The notes beneath the pieces were generated by a model. The model was given only the letters and a program-made list of their open reading frames with translations, searched no databases and was not told where the DNA came from. From Mantis religiosa (lineage: Eukaryota; Arthropoda; Insecta; Mantodea; Mantidae): DNA of 64,000 bases. Both the position numbers and the translations under genes were made by a program. Positions 20,270 through 32,086 of the stretch are shown one piece after another. The stretch covers positions 188,589,782 through 188,653,781 of the forward strand of contig CM060953.1 of assembly GCA_030765055.1 (NCBI GenBank), given 5' to 3'. Numbering within the stretch: position 1 is the first letter of the stretch; each line of letters opens with the position of its first letter.

Positions 20270-22780
20270 CATTTGTATCACTCTTCTTGTCTCCGTCCAG
20301 CTGCTCTAAACCATTGAGCAACGATGCCCAACGTGCAAAAATGACATTAAATTCTCCAACTGACTGCTTTTCCCGGTAAACCACTAGGAGTTCTCATAAA
20401 CACATGAGACAACTACCTTAACGACGACTTACTATGCTGTAAGTACTTTAAGGCCCGGGCTTTATAGTAAACCACTAGGAGTTCTCATAAACACATGAGA
20501 CAACTACCTTAATGACGACTTACTATGCTGTAAGTACTTTAAGACCCGGGCTTTATAGTAAACCAGTAGGAGTTCTCATAAACACATGAGACAACTACCT
20601 TAATGACGACTTACTATGCTGTAAGTACTTTAAGACCCGGGCTTTATAGTCATCCACTAGGAGTTCTCATAAACACATGAGACAACTACCTTAATGGCGA
20701 CTTACTATGCTGTAAGTACTTTAAGACCCGGGCTTTATAGTAAACCACTAGGAGTTCTCATAAACACATGAGACAACTACCTTAATGACGACTTACTATG
20801 CTGTAAGTACTTTAAGACCCGGGCTTTATAGTAAACCACTAGGAGTTCTCATAAACACATGAGACAACTACCTTAATGACGACTTACTATGCTGTAAGTA
20901 CTTTAAGACCCGGGCTTTATAGTAAACCACTAGGAGTTCTCATAAACACATGAGACAACTACCTTAATGACGACTTACTATGCTGTAAGTACTTTAAGAC
21001 CCGGGCTTTATAGTTAACCACTAGGAGTTCTCATAAACACATGAGACAACTACCTTAATGACGACTTACTATGCTGTAAGTACTTTAAGACCCGGTCTTT
21101 ATAGTAAACCACTAGGAGTTCTCATAAACACATGAGACAACTACCTTAATGACGACTTACTATGCTGTAAGTACTTTAAGACCCGGGCTTTATAGTAAAC
21201 CACTAGGAGTTCTCATAAACACATGAGACAGCTACCTTAATGACGACTTACTATGCTGTAAGTACTTTAAGGCCCGGGCTTTATAGTAAACCACTAGGAG
21301 TTCTCATAAACACATGAGACAACTACCTTAACGACGACTTACTATGCTGTAAGTACTTTAAGGCCCGGGCTTTATAGTAAACCACTAGGAGTTCTCATAA
21401 ACACATGAGACAACTACCTTAACGACGACTTACTATGCTGTAAGTACTTTAAGGCCCGGGCTTTATAGTAAACCACTAGGAGTTCTCATAAACACATGAG
21501 AAAACTACCTTAATGGCGACTTACTATGCTGTAAGTACTTTAAGGCTTTATAGTAAACCACTAGGAGTTCTCATAAACACATGAGACAACTACCTTAATG
21601 GCGACTTACTATGCTTAAAGTACTTTAAGGCCCGGGCTTTATAGTAAACCACTAGGAGTTCTCATAAACACATGAGACAACTACCTTAATGACGACTTAC
21701 TATGCTGTAAGTACTTTAAGGCCCGGGCTTTATAGTTAACCACTAGGAGTTCTCATAAACACATGAGACAACTACCTTAATGACGACTTACTATGCTGTA
21801 AGTACTTTAAGGCCCGGGCTTTATAGTAAACCACTAGGAGTTCTCATAAACACATGAGACAACTACCTTAATGACGACTTACTATGCTGTAAGTACTTTA
21901 AGGCCCGCGCTTTATAGTAAACCACTAGGAGTTCTCATAAACACATGAGACAACTACCTTAATGACGACTTACTATGCTGTAAGTGCTTTAAGACCCGGG
22001 CTTTATAGTAAATCACTAGGAGTTCTCATAAACACATGAGACAACTACCTTAATGACGACTTACTATGCTGTAAGTACTTTAAGACCCGGACTTTATAGT
22101 AAACCACTAGGAGTTCTCATAAACACATGAGACAACTACCTTAATGACGACTTACTATGCTGTAAGTACTTTAAGACCCGGGCTTTATAGTTAACCAGTA
22201 GGAGTTCTCATAAACACATGAGATAACTACCTTAATGACGACTTACTATGCTGTAAGTACTTTAAGACCCGGGCTTTATAGTAAACCACTAGGAGTTCTC
22301 ATAAACACATGAGACAACTACCTTAATGGCGACTTACTATGCTGTAAGTACTTTAAGGCCCGGGCTTTATAGTAAACCACTAGGAGTTCTCTTAAACACA
22401 TGAGACAACTACCTTAATGACGACTTACTATGCTGTAAGTACTTTAAGGTCCGGGCTTTATAGTAAACCACTAGGAGTTCTCATAAACACATGAGACAAC
22501 TACCTTAATGACGACTTACTATGCTGTAAGTACTTTAAGGCGCGAGATTTATAGTTCGGACCACTATTAGGTACAATTAATTAAAATTAATTGTTCTTTC
22601 AAACTAGCCCTGTGTATGATGTACTATGAAAGGGTAGAACCAATCTGAAAAATTCAATGGCATAGCCGGGATTTGAACCACGGAACTTCTGGTTTCCACC
22701 CAGCCACTCTAAACCATTGAGCTACTATAGGCAACGTGCCAACATGACATATTCTCCAAATGACTCGGATTTTTAGAGAA
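20270..22780 (-). mobile_element. SINE4-type tRNA-like element carrying an expanded 91-bp core
   Basis: Left flank 20280-20375 is a decayed minus-strand tRNA-like head plus 'acattaaattctccaactgac', matching the head-to-core junction at 38700-38735. Then come ~24 core units, then 'ccactattaggt', an ATTAATT-rich segment and a second minus-strand tRNA-like head (22660-22745, 'catagccgggatttgaacca'). The same order, with a single core unit, occurs at 38560-38832 in opposite orientation. So this is one head-core-head element whose core expanded. No TSD could be located here. Confidence 0.8.
20377..22556. repeat. 91-bp tandem array, about 24 copies
   Basis: Unit landmark 'ccactaggagttctcataaa' recurs every 91 bp (20381, 20472, 20563 and on). 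Copies are highly alike, differing at a few sites (gacg/ggcg; aaga/aagg). One unit near 21543 lacks 6 bp (CCCGGG). Each unit holds two hairpins: TCTCAT-6 nt-ATGAGA and ACTTAC-6 nt-GTAAGT, plus the palindrome CCCGGG. There is no long ORF. Confidence 0.97.
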
Positions 22781-22789
22781 CAATTAATT

Positions 22790-24385
22790 TCCATACTAAA
22801 CAAAGCATGGAAAATTTAACATCAGATACACAAATTAGCATTTATAGAAGAAAAAGAGGACTTCCTTTCCTAATAAGGGTTTGCGCTTCAATAAAGTTAC
22901 AGCCAAGGAAAGAACAGTTACAGTGGCTAATAAGGGGCATGGAACACTACGCAGCGTTTTCAAAATGAGTCTATTTAGGAATTTTAAAACACTTGGACAG
23001 GAAAATAAATATCGTTATACGCTTCTATAGTGATCACGGAAGATTATTTTTGTAATACCTCATTTTGTGAAATTTCACCCCAGAATGCCGTTCTGACTCC
23101 CCTTATCTAAAGATTACAATGTTTGAAGTGTGAGGGCAGCCTTAAACTGAAAGAGTGTTCCCTGTTAAACTTCAGATATTTTAGAAGTTTTTGTGCTTTA
23201 CTGAGACATGTCATTTTACGTGCTAAACTTAGGCTTGCATGACCTTTATTAGCAAATGCATTCCCTTTTTAATGTGCTTCATTGTCAGCAAGGCCTAAAA
23301 ATTCTGTATTATTAACTTTCAATCATAACAGGGCCGGAAAGCTAACACAGTCGTCGCTTAGTTTTTTATATCCTGATGTTGATAAATGAGGAGAATTTCA
23401 AATCTACAAGTAATATACTTTATTACCCATAAAGCCTACTGCATTCCCCAATTTCCATTGCAAATGTATGGAAAATAAATAATATATTGCGACGTTTTAT
23501 TTTATTGAACAAGTAAATAAGGAATGAGAATTATAGCTTGTACGTAAGGCTTTTGAAGTTTGTCACATACCTGCGGGCTCTTATAGGTGTTGGAGTTTAA
23601 ACATATTGTTTTAGCTCATTAAGGTTTGTAACATTCTAGAAGAAGATATACACAGGTATGTATTAAACAAAGCCATTATGAAGGCCCACAAAAGGGTAAT
23701 TTGCATGGTATTGGTATTCAAAATATGGCAAAACCACGTCCCAAGCACGTAAATGTAGTTAAGGAGCAATACTTCCTTTCCAACGCAAAAGTTTTCATTC
23801 GTTTGATACTGCCGTAGTATTTACTCTAGCTATTGCTTATTTCCAGAGAATATACAAAGAATAAATCTAAGCTACTTCTAATGTCCATAATGATAGTCCG
23901 TTATAAAATCTTGTTAATTACCGTAAATGTTGTACTCTGCAATAAGATATAGCAGACAGAGCCATCTCTGGAGGGCAAGAGGCAACTGGTAACTAGTCAG
24001 CTCATACTTTGTTGGTGCAGGGGTTTCCATCTCCTGGTGGGCATTCAAGTTACTTAAAGCGTGTCGCATATATGTTTATAACTGCAAGTTTACGTATTAC
24101 AAAATAAAGACTTTGTCAATACTCTGTTGCACAAAATGAGCCTTTCCAAATATGATTATAATATAGTAAAATGCAAGTTCCAAAAGCAACTGCATGACAA
24201 TAACATTGAATAATGATAACGTTGCAATAGGAGTAGATGTATAATGAGAGAACTTCCTAGTTAGCACACAATATAATCTCTTTATTTACTCTGGTTAATT
24301 TTAACTTTATTTAAACAGACCTCACGTAAATCTACGTTATATGTGATGAACATAATTTACATGTAATATAAAAGATTTTAATCAA
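22790..24385. other. no feature seen
   Basis: AT-rich spacer between two satellite arrays. I see no ORF, shared repeat or RNA motif. Confidence 0.5.
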
Positions 24386-24394
24386 CGAATCATT

Positions 24395-26799
24395 TTAGTA
24401 GAATAGATGGGAGTCTTCCCAGCGCAGACCCAAAAGTTTCCGATGGCGGCCATGCGTAATTTATGTATTTCGGATATTTTGACACTGTCTAGAGGTTTTA
24501 GTCACTCCTCTTACTTTTCTGTATATCATGATGCCAGTAGAATAGAAGGGCGTCTTCCAGCGCAGACCCAAAAGAGCAAGAAGGCGGCCATGCGTAATTA
24601 ATATATTTCGGATATTTTGACAGTGTTTAGAGGTTTTAGTCAGTCCTCTTACGTGTTTGTATTTCATGATGCCAGTAGAATAGAAGGGAGTCTTCCAGCG
24701 CAGACCCAAAGAGCAAGATGGCGGCTATGCGTAATTTATATATTTCGGATATTTTGACAGTGTTTAGAGGTTTTAGTCAGTCCTCTTACTTGTCTGTATA
24801 TCATGATGCCAGTAGAATAGAAGGGAGTCTTCCAGCGCATACCCAAAAGAGCAAGATGGCGGCCATGCGTAATTTATATATTTCGGATATTTTGACAGTG
24901 TTTAGAGCTTTTAGTCAGTCCTCTTACTTGTCTGTATATCATGATGCCAGTAGAATAGAAGGGAGTCTTCCAGCGCAGACCCAAAGAGCAAGATGGCGGC
25001 CATGCCTAATTTATACATTTCGGATATTTTGACAGTGTTTAGAGGTTTTAGTCAGTCCTCTTACGTGTCTGTATTTCATGATGCCAGTAGAATAGAAGGG
25101 AGTCTTCCAGCGCAGACCCAAAAGAGCAAGATGGCGGCCATGCGTAATTTATATATTTCGGATATTTTGACAGTGTTTAGAGGTTTCAGTCAGTCCTCTT
25201 ACTTGTCTGTATATCATGATGCCAGTAGAATAGAAGGGAGTCTTCCAGCGCAGACCCAAAGAGCAAGATGGCGGCCATGCGTAATTTATATATATCGGAT
25301 ATTTGGACAGTGTTTAGAGGTTTTAGTCAGTCCTCTTACGTGTCTGTATTTCATGATGCCAGTAGAATAGAAGGGAGTCTTCCAGCGCAGACCCAAAGAG
25401 CAAGATGGCGGCCATGCGTAATTTATATATTTCGGATATTTTGACAGTGTTTAGAGGTTTTAGTCAGTCCTCTTACGTGTCTGTATTTCATGATGCCAGT
25501 AGAATAGAAGGGAGTCTTCCAGCGCAGACCCAAAGAGCAAGATGGCGGCCATGCGTAATTTATATATTTCTGATATTTTGACAGTGTTTAGAGGTTTTAG
25601 TCAGTCCTCTTACGTGTCTGTATTTCATGATGCCAGTAGAATAGAAGGGAGTCTTCCAGCGCAGACCCAAAAAGCAAGATGGCGGCCATGCGTAATTTAT
25701 ATATTTCGGATATTTTGACAGTGTTTAGAGGTTTTAGTCAGTCCTCTTACGTGTCTGTATTTCATGATGCCAGTAGAATAGAAGGGAGTCTTCCAGCGCA
25801 GACCCAAAGAGCAAGATGGCGGCCATGCGTAATTTATATATTTCGGATATTTTGACAGTGTTTAGAGGTTTTAGTCAGTCCTCTTACGTGTCTGTATTTC
25901 ATGATGCCAGTAGAATAGAAGGGAGTCTTCCAGCGCAGACCCAAAGAGCAAGATGGCGGCTATGCGTAATTTATATATTTCGGATATTTTGACAGTGTTT
26001 AGAGGTTTTAGTCAGTCCTCTTACTTGTCTGTATATCATGATGCCAGTAGAATAGAAGGGAGTCTTCCAGCGCAGACCCAAAGAGCAAGATGGCGGCCAT
26101 GCGTAATTTATACATTTCGGATATTTTGACAGTGTTTAGAGGTTTTAGTCAGTCCTCTTACTTGTCTGCATATCATGATGCCAGTAGAATAGAAGGGAGT
26201 CTTCCAGCGCAGACCCAAAAGAGCAAGATGGCGGCCATGCGTAATTTATATATTTCGGATATTTTGACAGTGTTTAGAGCTTTTAGTCAGTCCTCTTACT
26301 TGTCTGTATATCATGATGCCAGTAGAATAGAAGGGAGTCTTCCAGCGCAGACCCAAAGAGCAAGATGGCGGCCATGCCTAATTTATACATTTCGGATATT
26401 TTGACGTGTTTAGAGGTTTTAGTCAGTCCTCTTACGTGTCTGTATTTCATGATGCCAGTAGAATAGAAGGGAGTCTTCCAGCGCAGACCCAAAAGAGCAA
26501 GATGGCGGCCATGCGTAATTTATATATTTCGGATATTTTGACAGTGTTTAGAGGTTTCAGTCAGTCCTCTTACTTGTCTGTATATCATGATGCCTGTAGA
26601 ATAGAAGGGAGTCTTCCAGCGCAGACCCAAAGAGCAAGATGGCGGCCATGCGTAATTTATATATATCGGATATTTGGACAGTGTTTAGAGGTTTTAGTCA
26701 GTCCTCTTACGTGTCTGTATTTCATGATGCCAGTAGAATAGAAGGGAGTCTTCCAGCGCAGACCCAAAGAGCAAGAAGGCGGCCATGCGTAATTTATAT
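24395..26799. repeat. 137-bp satellite array, about 17 copies (left part)
   Basis: Landmark 'agtcttccagcgcagaccc' is spaced 137 or 138 bp, the difference being one A in 'caaa(a)gagc'. The unit includes 'gatggcggccatgcg', 'ttcggatattttgacagtg' and 'tcatgatgccagtagaatag'. Variants such as gcctaa/gcgtaa and gagctttt/gaggtttt recur at 1,372-bp spacing, indicating higher-order duplication. Frames through it (M-A-A-M-R-N-L...) are by-products. No unexpanded source copy is in the window. Confidence 0.97.
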
Positions 26800-27011
26800 T
26801 GTAACGCGGGCGCTGGAGCACCCTGTAAAGCAGCTGGCAGCGGAAGGTAGGGGAGGTTCGGTTAGCCACACCTCCTCCTCGTTTGTCTTGTGGTGGTGAC
26901 AGACTGTGGTCAGGGAAAAAACATGACTGTGTCGCCGGTTTTCTCTACACCTGTTTCTCGATCTTTCTGTTACTAGAACAATCCTGTAAACAGGAGAAAC
27001 CGGCGATATTC

Positions 27012-27020
27012 CTATATAAA
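27012..27020 (+). promoter_or_regulatory. LTR TATA box
   Basis: CTATATAAA within the solo LTR, about 310 bp upstream of its AATAAA, a normal U3-R arrangement. It is followed by a purine-rich 'gacagacagacgg' leader. Confidence 0.65.
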
Positions 27021-27320
27021 GAGAGTTACAGACAGACAGACGGAGTTAGTGAGTTGAGTTGGTTTTGGTTTAGTCAGTCAGTGAGTTGGTTTTGTCAGTG
27101 AGTGAGGAGACAGTCGCAGTTCTTGGTGTAAGAGTTAGTCAGTGACGTGTTAATGAACGAAAGGGTTGTGCAACGGAAGACTGTACGTAACTTTGAATGT
27201 GTACCGGAGCTTACGTAACCGCGAGTACAAGGAAATTGTAACGGACGGACTGGTGAATTGTAACTGTGTGCAGCAAGTAATTCTGTGTAATTGGCAAGTG
27301 TTAAACTGTAAGTCGGTGGA

Positions 27321-27326
27321 AATAAA
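27321..27326 (+). terminator. LTR polyadenylation signal
   Basis: AATAAA 56 bp before the LTR's CA end, consistent with the R/U5 region of an LTR. Confidence 0.65.
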
Positions 27327-27382
27327 GAACATTTTTGAGTGTTGAAATTGGACTTTTCATTTCACGAACCCACAAAGTCACA

Positions 27383-27590
27383 ATATATTTCGAATATTTG
27401 GACAGTGTTTAGAGGTTTTAGCCAGTCCTCTTACTTGTCTGTATATCATGATGCCAGTAGAATAGAAGGGAGTCTTACAGCTCAGACCCAAAGGAGCAAG
27501 ATGGCGGCCATGTGTAATTTATATATTTCGGATATTTTGACAGTGTTCAGAGGTTTTAGTCAGTTCTCTAAATTTCCTGTAGATCACGAT
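27383..27590. repeat. 137-bp satellite, last copies after the solo LTR
   Basis: Continuation of the same satellite ('ttggacagtgtttagagg', 'agatggcggccatgtg') with more divergence at the array edge, ending near 'gtagatcacgatgctagg'. Confidence 0.93.
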
Positions 27591-28010
27591 GCTAGGTTTT
27601 TAGGTATGATCTGAGGCTATAAGTTTAAGAGCTGCGGGTTTTTAGGTAAATACTGTTGGTTAGGAGGGTTAAAAGCTCTAAGATTTAGAGGTTAGGTCCT
27701 GGTATGAATTGAGGGCTCTAGGGTTACGATTTGCAGGTTTTCACAGGTAAGGACTTTGGTCTGGGCGGTTAATAGCTATAGGATTTAGAGGTTAGGTCTC
27801 GATGTATGATCTGGTGTGGGGCCTCTAGGGTTAAGAGTTGCAGGTTTTTCACAGCTAAAAGCTGCTGGTCGGAGACATTAATAGCTGTAGCATTTAGAGG
27901 TTAGATCTTGAGGTATAATCTGGGGCTCTGGGGTTAAGAGTTGCAGGGTTCATAGCTAAAGTTTGTTGGTCGGTAGGATAAAGTCTGTAGGAACTTATGG
28001 CTATGTTATA
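27590..28010. repeat. ~105-bp degenerate tandem repeat, about four copies
   Basis: Units of roughly 95-110 bp share 'atttagaggttaggtct', 'tatgatctgggg', 'ctctagggttaagagttgcagg' and 'gctggtcgg'. They are more diverged than the 137-bp satellite next door and unrelated to it by eye. Confidence 0.82.
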
Positions 28011-28069
28011 TGGGTTGAGGTATTGTCTTATGATTTTGAAGTTATAAGTTATAACCACGTTATAAGGTA

Positions 28070-31000
28070 TGCGTGTACCTGTCCTAGAGGGACTTAACCA
28101 CTTAATGACAGAATATGTGGGGTTTTGTAGGGTGGTGGGTTTAGTTTAGGTAGATGAAAGAAAGGAGGTACTCGTAGCTCCTCAACGGTAGCCGACTCGG
28201 GGGCAACGCCTGTGTGCACCGCTGATGTGAGAATATTTAAGAAGTGTTACATTTAGAATAATTGCCGGTCTAATTCTCAGGTTGGTATACTTTTGAAGTT
28301 GTAATGCCAAATTTATTGCTACCAGGGGTGCCCGCATGCCATGCGGGGAAGCTCGAAGAGACGTTCTGTTGGTTGACAGTTCCCAAGAGACCTCACCAGG
28401 GAGCTCTGATGATTTTGTGGCCCGGCGTGTAATGACATCTTCCACATACTGGAGAGATTAGGCTTTATGGAGTTATCTCACGGGAAAGCACCTGCCCACA
28501 GAATAGGTAGCTCTAAGACATCTATTCTGTACACGTTGAAGATATAGCGGCCATGCCCCAGGTCTCGCACGCATATAGCATTGTAAGAAGAAACAAAGCC
28601 TGAAGAAGACGCAACTTTAGGGGTGTCAGCATCCCTGGCCGCATCATGGGATATAACGAAACCGATGCCCCGCATGTCCGATGAGCTAACACCTGGATGT
28701 GACCCCCGGAATTTAAGCCCTTGTCCATCTTTACACCCAGATAGGTGAGAGAGTTTGTCCCCTCTAAACTTCGACCAGAATAATTAAGAGTGCAGGTTGG
28801 CAGGAAAGCGGAGCTTGGTGAAAATTGTGGCTTGGCTTTTCTCCGGATTGATGGACAATCGCCAAAGCCAGCAGAAATCTTGAATGAGGCTTAGGTGTCG
28901 CTGTATTCGGTTGAAGGCTCTGCGTGAGTGTCTGTGTTAGAGCAGCACGTCATCAGCATACTGAGCTAGGTTTACGTGCGGCTGCGTAGGAATATCGGCT
29001 ATATATACACTAAAAAGCGTGGGGGATAAAACAGAACCTTCGGGAACTCCAGCTCTATTGGTTCTCCTGGTGGACAGCTTTTCAGCCACAGTGACAATAA
29101 CATATGTGTTTAAGGAAAGTGAGTACAAAGGTATTATGTGCAAAGGATGCCCCAGGGAGATATGTTTGTGTAGGAGACCTGCATGCTAGGTGGTAGGCTT
29201 TAAGGCTTTTTACTAGGAACTTATTTGCCTGGTGCCAGTACATTGGACCTCTCTTACAGGCTCTAAATTTATATGGTTTTATAATTCTCGGTGTGGTTTT
29301 TTTAATTGTCTTTAAGGTTCTTCTAACACCCATACTATGACCTATTCTGAGGCCGCCGAGAACCAGTTTTATCTCGTTATTTGTCTCTGTCTTTCTTTTT
29401 CTGGTTTTTATATTTACATATTTACACTGCGCTTGTCTTACGCGCGCGCGCACACACACATATCTGGGCATACCACGTACGTCCCAATATCACACGCACT
29501 ACACTGTACAGTCTTGGCTATGTACAATATTTACAATGTTCGCAGTTAGGCTGTGCGATAGCGGGTAGCTGACTCCTGGGCTGCCGATGATGGCGGCCTT
29601 TGTCGGGAAGCGTGGCCTGAGCCAGGAAGGGTTGGGCGCGCATAATTTTGCAGTCGTGTTGTTTTTTATTTTTGTTTTTCTTCACTATGCATTAATTCTG
29701 GCGTGTTTTCGTTGCTTGGGTTCGCCTTTCCCAATATTGCGTATGGTGGGATATTGATGGTGTCGGATGCGCGCCCAGATGGAAGAGGCGCGTTTGTTGA
29801 TGGCCTTGTTGATGTAAGGGACGTGGTTTTCTTGGTGAGTGGTGGCAGTTGTTGTTCGGATCAGAGAGGATTTTGCGTAGGGATAGGTTCTGTAAGGTTT
29901 CGAGGCGTTGGCCCAGACCACGCAGGCGTACAGGACCACGGTTAAAATGAAGGATCTATAGAGGATGATCTTCGAGCGCAGCTTTAGCTGTTTGCTCCTA
30001 AATATGGGGGCGCACATCTTTAATCGCTTCCGCACTTTTTTGGCGCTATCTCTTACGTGGGTGGTCCAATACATCGTGCGTGTCAATGTCACGCCGAGGT
30101 ACTTTACCCGCTGACTACAGTGCAATATTTTACCATCGACCGTTAGGTCTATTGACAAAGGGCGCCGCTTTGTAAAATGTATAAACTGGCATTTGTTCGC
30201 ATTAATTTTGATTTTCCAGTCATGAAGCCATGAAAGGAAGCGGTCAATGTACCGCTACATCTCTAAAAGTCCATAACGAGGATTTTTATGATGATTGTAT
30301 ATTGCAGTGTCGTCAGCATACATTGCAACTTTGCATCTGGCGTCAAAGGATAAGACTTTGGTGAAGCGTATATACAGGAAAGGGGACATGATAACCCCTT
30401 GTGGTACGCCATCCTGCATCACTCTTTCCTTTGAGGAGGAGAGACCTACTTGGACGTAGAAGCGCCTGTTTTTTAAAAAAATTATGCAGCAATGACAGTG
30501 AATTTTGGAGGCCGGGAAACTCTTGGTGCAGTTTGTAAATCAGGCCGTTGTGCCAGCACCGATCAAATGCGGCTTCTAAGTCCAACAATAGCGCCAACGT
30601 TGAAGCCCCATTGTTAAATTGCTCGGTGACGTCATCTACTAGTCTTAAAAGTTGATGGTCTGTTGAGTGCCCTTTTCTAAAGCCAAATTGTGAATTTGAA
30701 ATGTCAAGCGCCGAAATTTGTTTTTGGAGTCGAAATAGAATAATTTTCTCGAGCAATTTACCAATAGTGGACAGGAGACTAATGGGATGGTAAGTTTGAG
30801 GTTGCCTGGTGCTTTTCCCATGCTTAGGGAGAATTATTACCTTGGCCAGGGGGTAGAGAAGGTCTTCTCGACATCCAGAGAAACTGCCGCGGTAAATGCC
30901 CTATCCTGGAAACCCAGGGCAGCGGCCTCCAGCAGACGGAGCAACTGCTGTGATGTCGAGTGCCTAGGACGAAAACCAAACTGAGGAGGACTGGCTTGAA

Positions 31001-31110
31001 TGTCCCCCAATAGGGGTGATAAGCGGGCCAGACAGAGCCTCTGGACTGGCAGGAGATTACCAGCAATTGGGTAGAGCAGGTAGCGCCATCTCTGGAGTGC
31101 AAGACGCATA
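28070..31110 (-). pseudogene. Jockey-type LINE J1, copy 1, split by LINE J2
   Basis: Two minus-strand parts: 31110-30846 and 29197-28070. The first encodes PPQFGFRPRHSTSQQLLRLL and AAVSLDVEK (first catalytic Asp). The second encodes PEGSVLSPTLFSVYIADIP and AQYADDVLL (YADD box). The remainder, toward the 3' end, matches 42300-43080 of copy 2. Between them sits LINE J2, with an 11-bp imperfect TSD. Frames after the YADD box are broken by stops. The 3' UTR ('cacttaatgacagaatatgtgg') matches copy 2. It was inactive even before the insertion decayed further. Confidence 0.88.
29198..30845 (-). pseudogene. Jockey-type LINE J2, copy 1, inserted in J1
   Basis: Minus-strand reading begins near 30845. 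It gives LLEKIILFRLQKQ, SQFGFRKGHSTDHQLLRLVD and LALLLDLEAAFDRCWHNGL (reverse-transcriptase domain A), then after frameshifts AGWRTTRGYHVPF, and GKILHCSQRVKYLGVTLTRT followed by LRSKIILYRSFI (post-RT region). It ends with a 3' UTR containing a short CA/CG-rich run (29442-29460). The 3' end is 'aaaaagccttaaag'. Flanking CTAGGTGGTAG (29187-29197) and CCAGGGGGTAG (30846-30856) match at 9 of 11 bases and form the TSD. 5'-truncated and frame-broken. A second copy lies at 57906-59362. Confidence 0.87.
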
Positions 31111-32086
31111 CATGTTCATTATACGGAGAAGTCGTTCTATTGTTTGTCAATATTTCCATGCTATGTGACAATGCATGTAACTGAAAGCGTGCCCTCTATA
31201 TAACTCTTTATATTAGACAGTCTTTTTTCTGCACCTAGGTTATCCAGAAAGAAGAAGACTTCAAAGAATGTTCCGAGAAAATTCAAGGTATTCATTGTCA
31301 TACAAATGCTGGGACTGATGCTTCTATTTTATATATTGCTATACCTAAACACTTCCAACTTTGCATGCCTAATCTGTTTAGTATTAGAAAATACCACAGC
31401 AATGTTTAGTAATTTCCGATAATTACTTTTGAAGTAATTAATTTTTAAGTTTTATTTTAATTATAGTCTATGCATGTGGATGAATAACAATGCTAGTGGA
31501 AACACTGTTATTTTTTAATTCCTACTAAATGTATAAACAACTCCAGACTCTGAGTCGAAGAACTATTCTGTATGTTTAGGAAAAGTATTATGTTTTAATT
31601 ATGTAGTTCATTGAATCGCTTAGTATCTTTGGCATTTAAAAGTTTATGACAGTCAAGCCAAATCTTGTATACTATAGCCTGAGACTGATGTTGTAGATCC
31701 ATATATGGAACATATCGTCAAAAAATTAAGAGCTATAGCTCTAAAAATAAAGAGGTGGGAGCAGATATTATATTAAAATGTTAAGTGGAGTAAATTCAAT
31801 TTTTCCAAAAATATGCACAAAAAAGTATCAATTACACTGTTCTGCACACTACTTAGTCATCTCTACCGATATGTACACTGGTATATAAATTGTCTGATTA
31901 TTTTCGCATAGTCTGCTATTTAAATTACTATGTACACTATTTACACAGGTTGCACATAGATCTGAAATCTTGAAAACTTCTTCCAGCTTTTACAAGTATA
32001 GTTTGAATAGCATTTGCATCTTCATCTATGTACATCTGAAAATGTGAAGCTGAAATATTACATGTCCAACTATGTCTAAAGGTGCA
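31111..32086. other. no feature seen
   Basis: AT-rich unique sequence between J1 and mariner B2. No supported ORF or repeat. Confidence 0.5.

Larger units (their letters stand above)
26800..27382 (+). mobile_element. solo LTR of an LTR retrotransposon, TSD ATAT
   Basis: The sequence starts TGTAACGCGGG and ends GTCACA, so it has TG...CA ends. It sits between ATAT (26796-26799) and ATAT (27383-27386) inside a 137-bp satellite unit; removing it restores 'taatttatatatttcg'. It contains a TATA box and a polyadenylation signal in the right order. No internal gag-pol follows, so it is a solo LTR left by LTR-LTR recombination. ATAT targets are known for some Ty3/Gypsy elements, which hints at that group, but class is not proven. 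Confidence 0.85.

Noticed and set aside
20377..22556. CRISPR-like array (regular 91-bp units)
   Set aside because: No repeat/spacer alternation: the entire 91 bp is repeated, and the context is a eukaryotic SINE.
24407..26899. Repeated 60-125-codon ORFs beginning M-A-A-M-R-N
   Set aside because: They are readings through the 137-bp satellite; the unit is not a stable multiple of 3 and the frames end at each 137/138 switch.
29337..29572. Short plus-strand ORFs over J2 copy 1 3' UTR
   Set aside because: Antisense readings of LINE UTR with CA-rich sequence; no motif.
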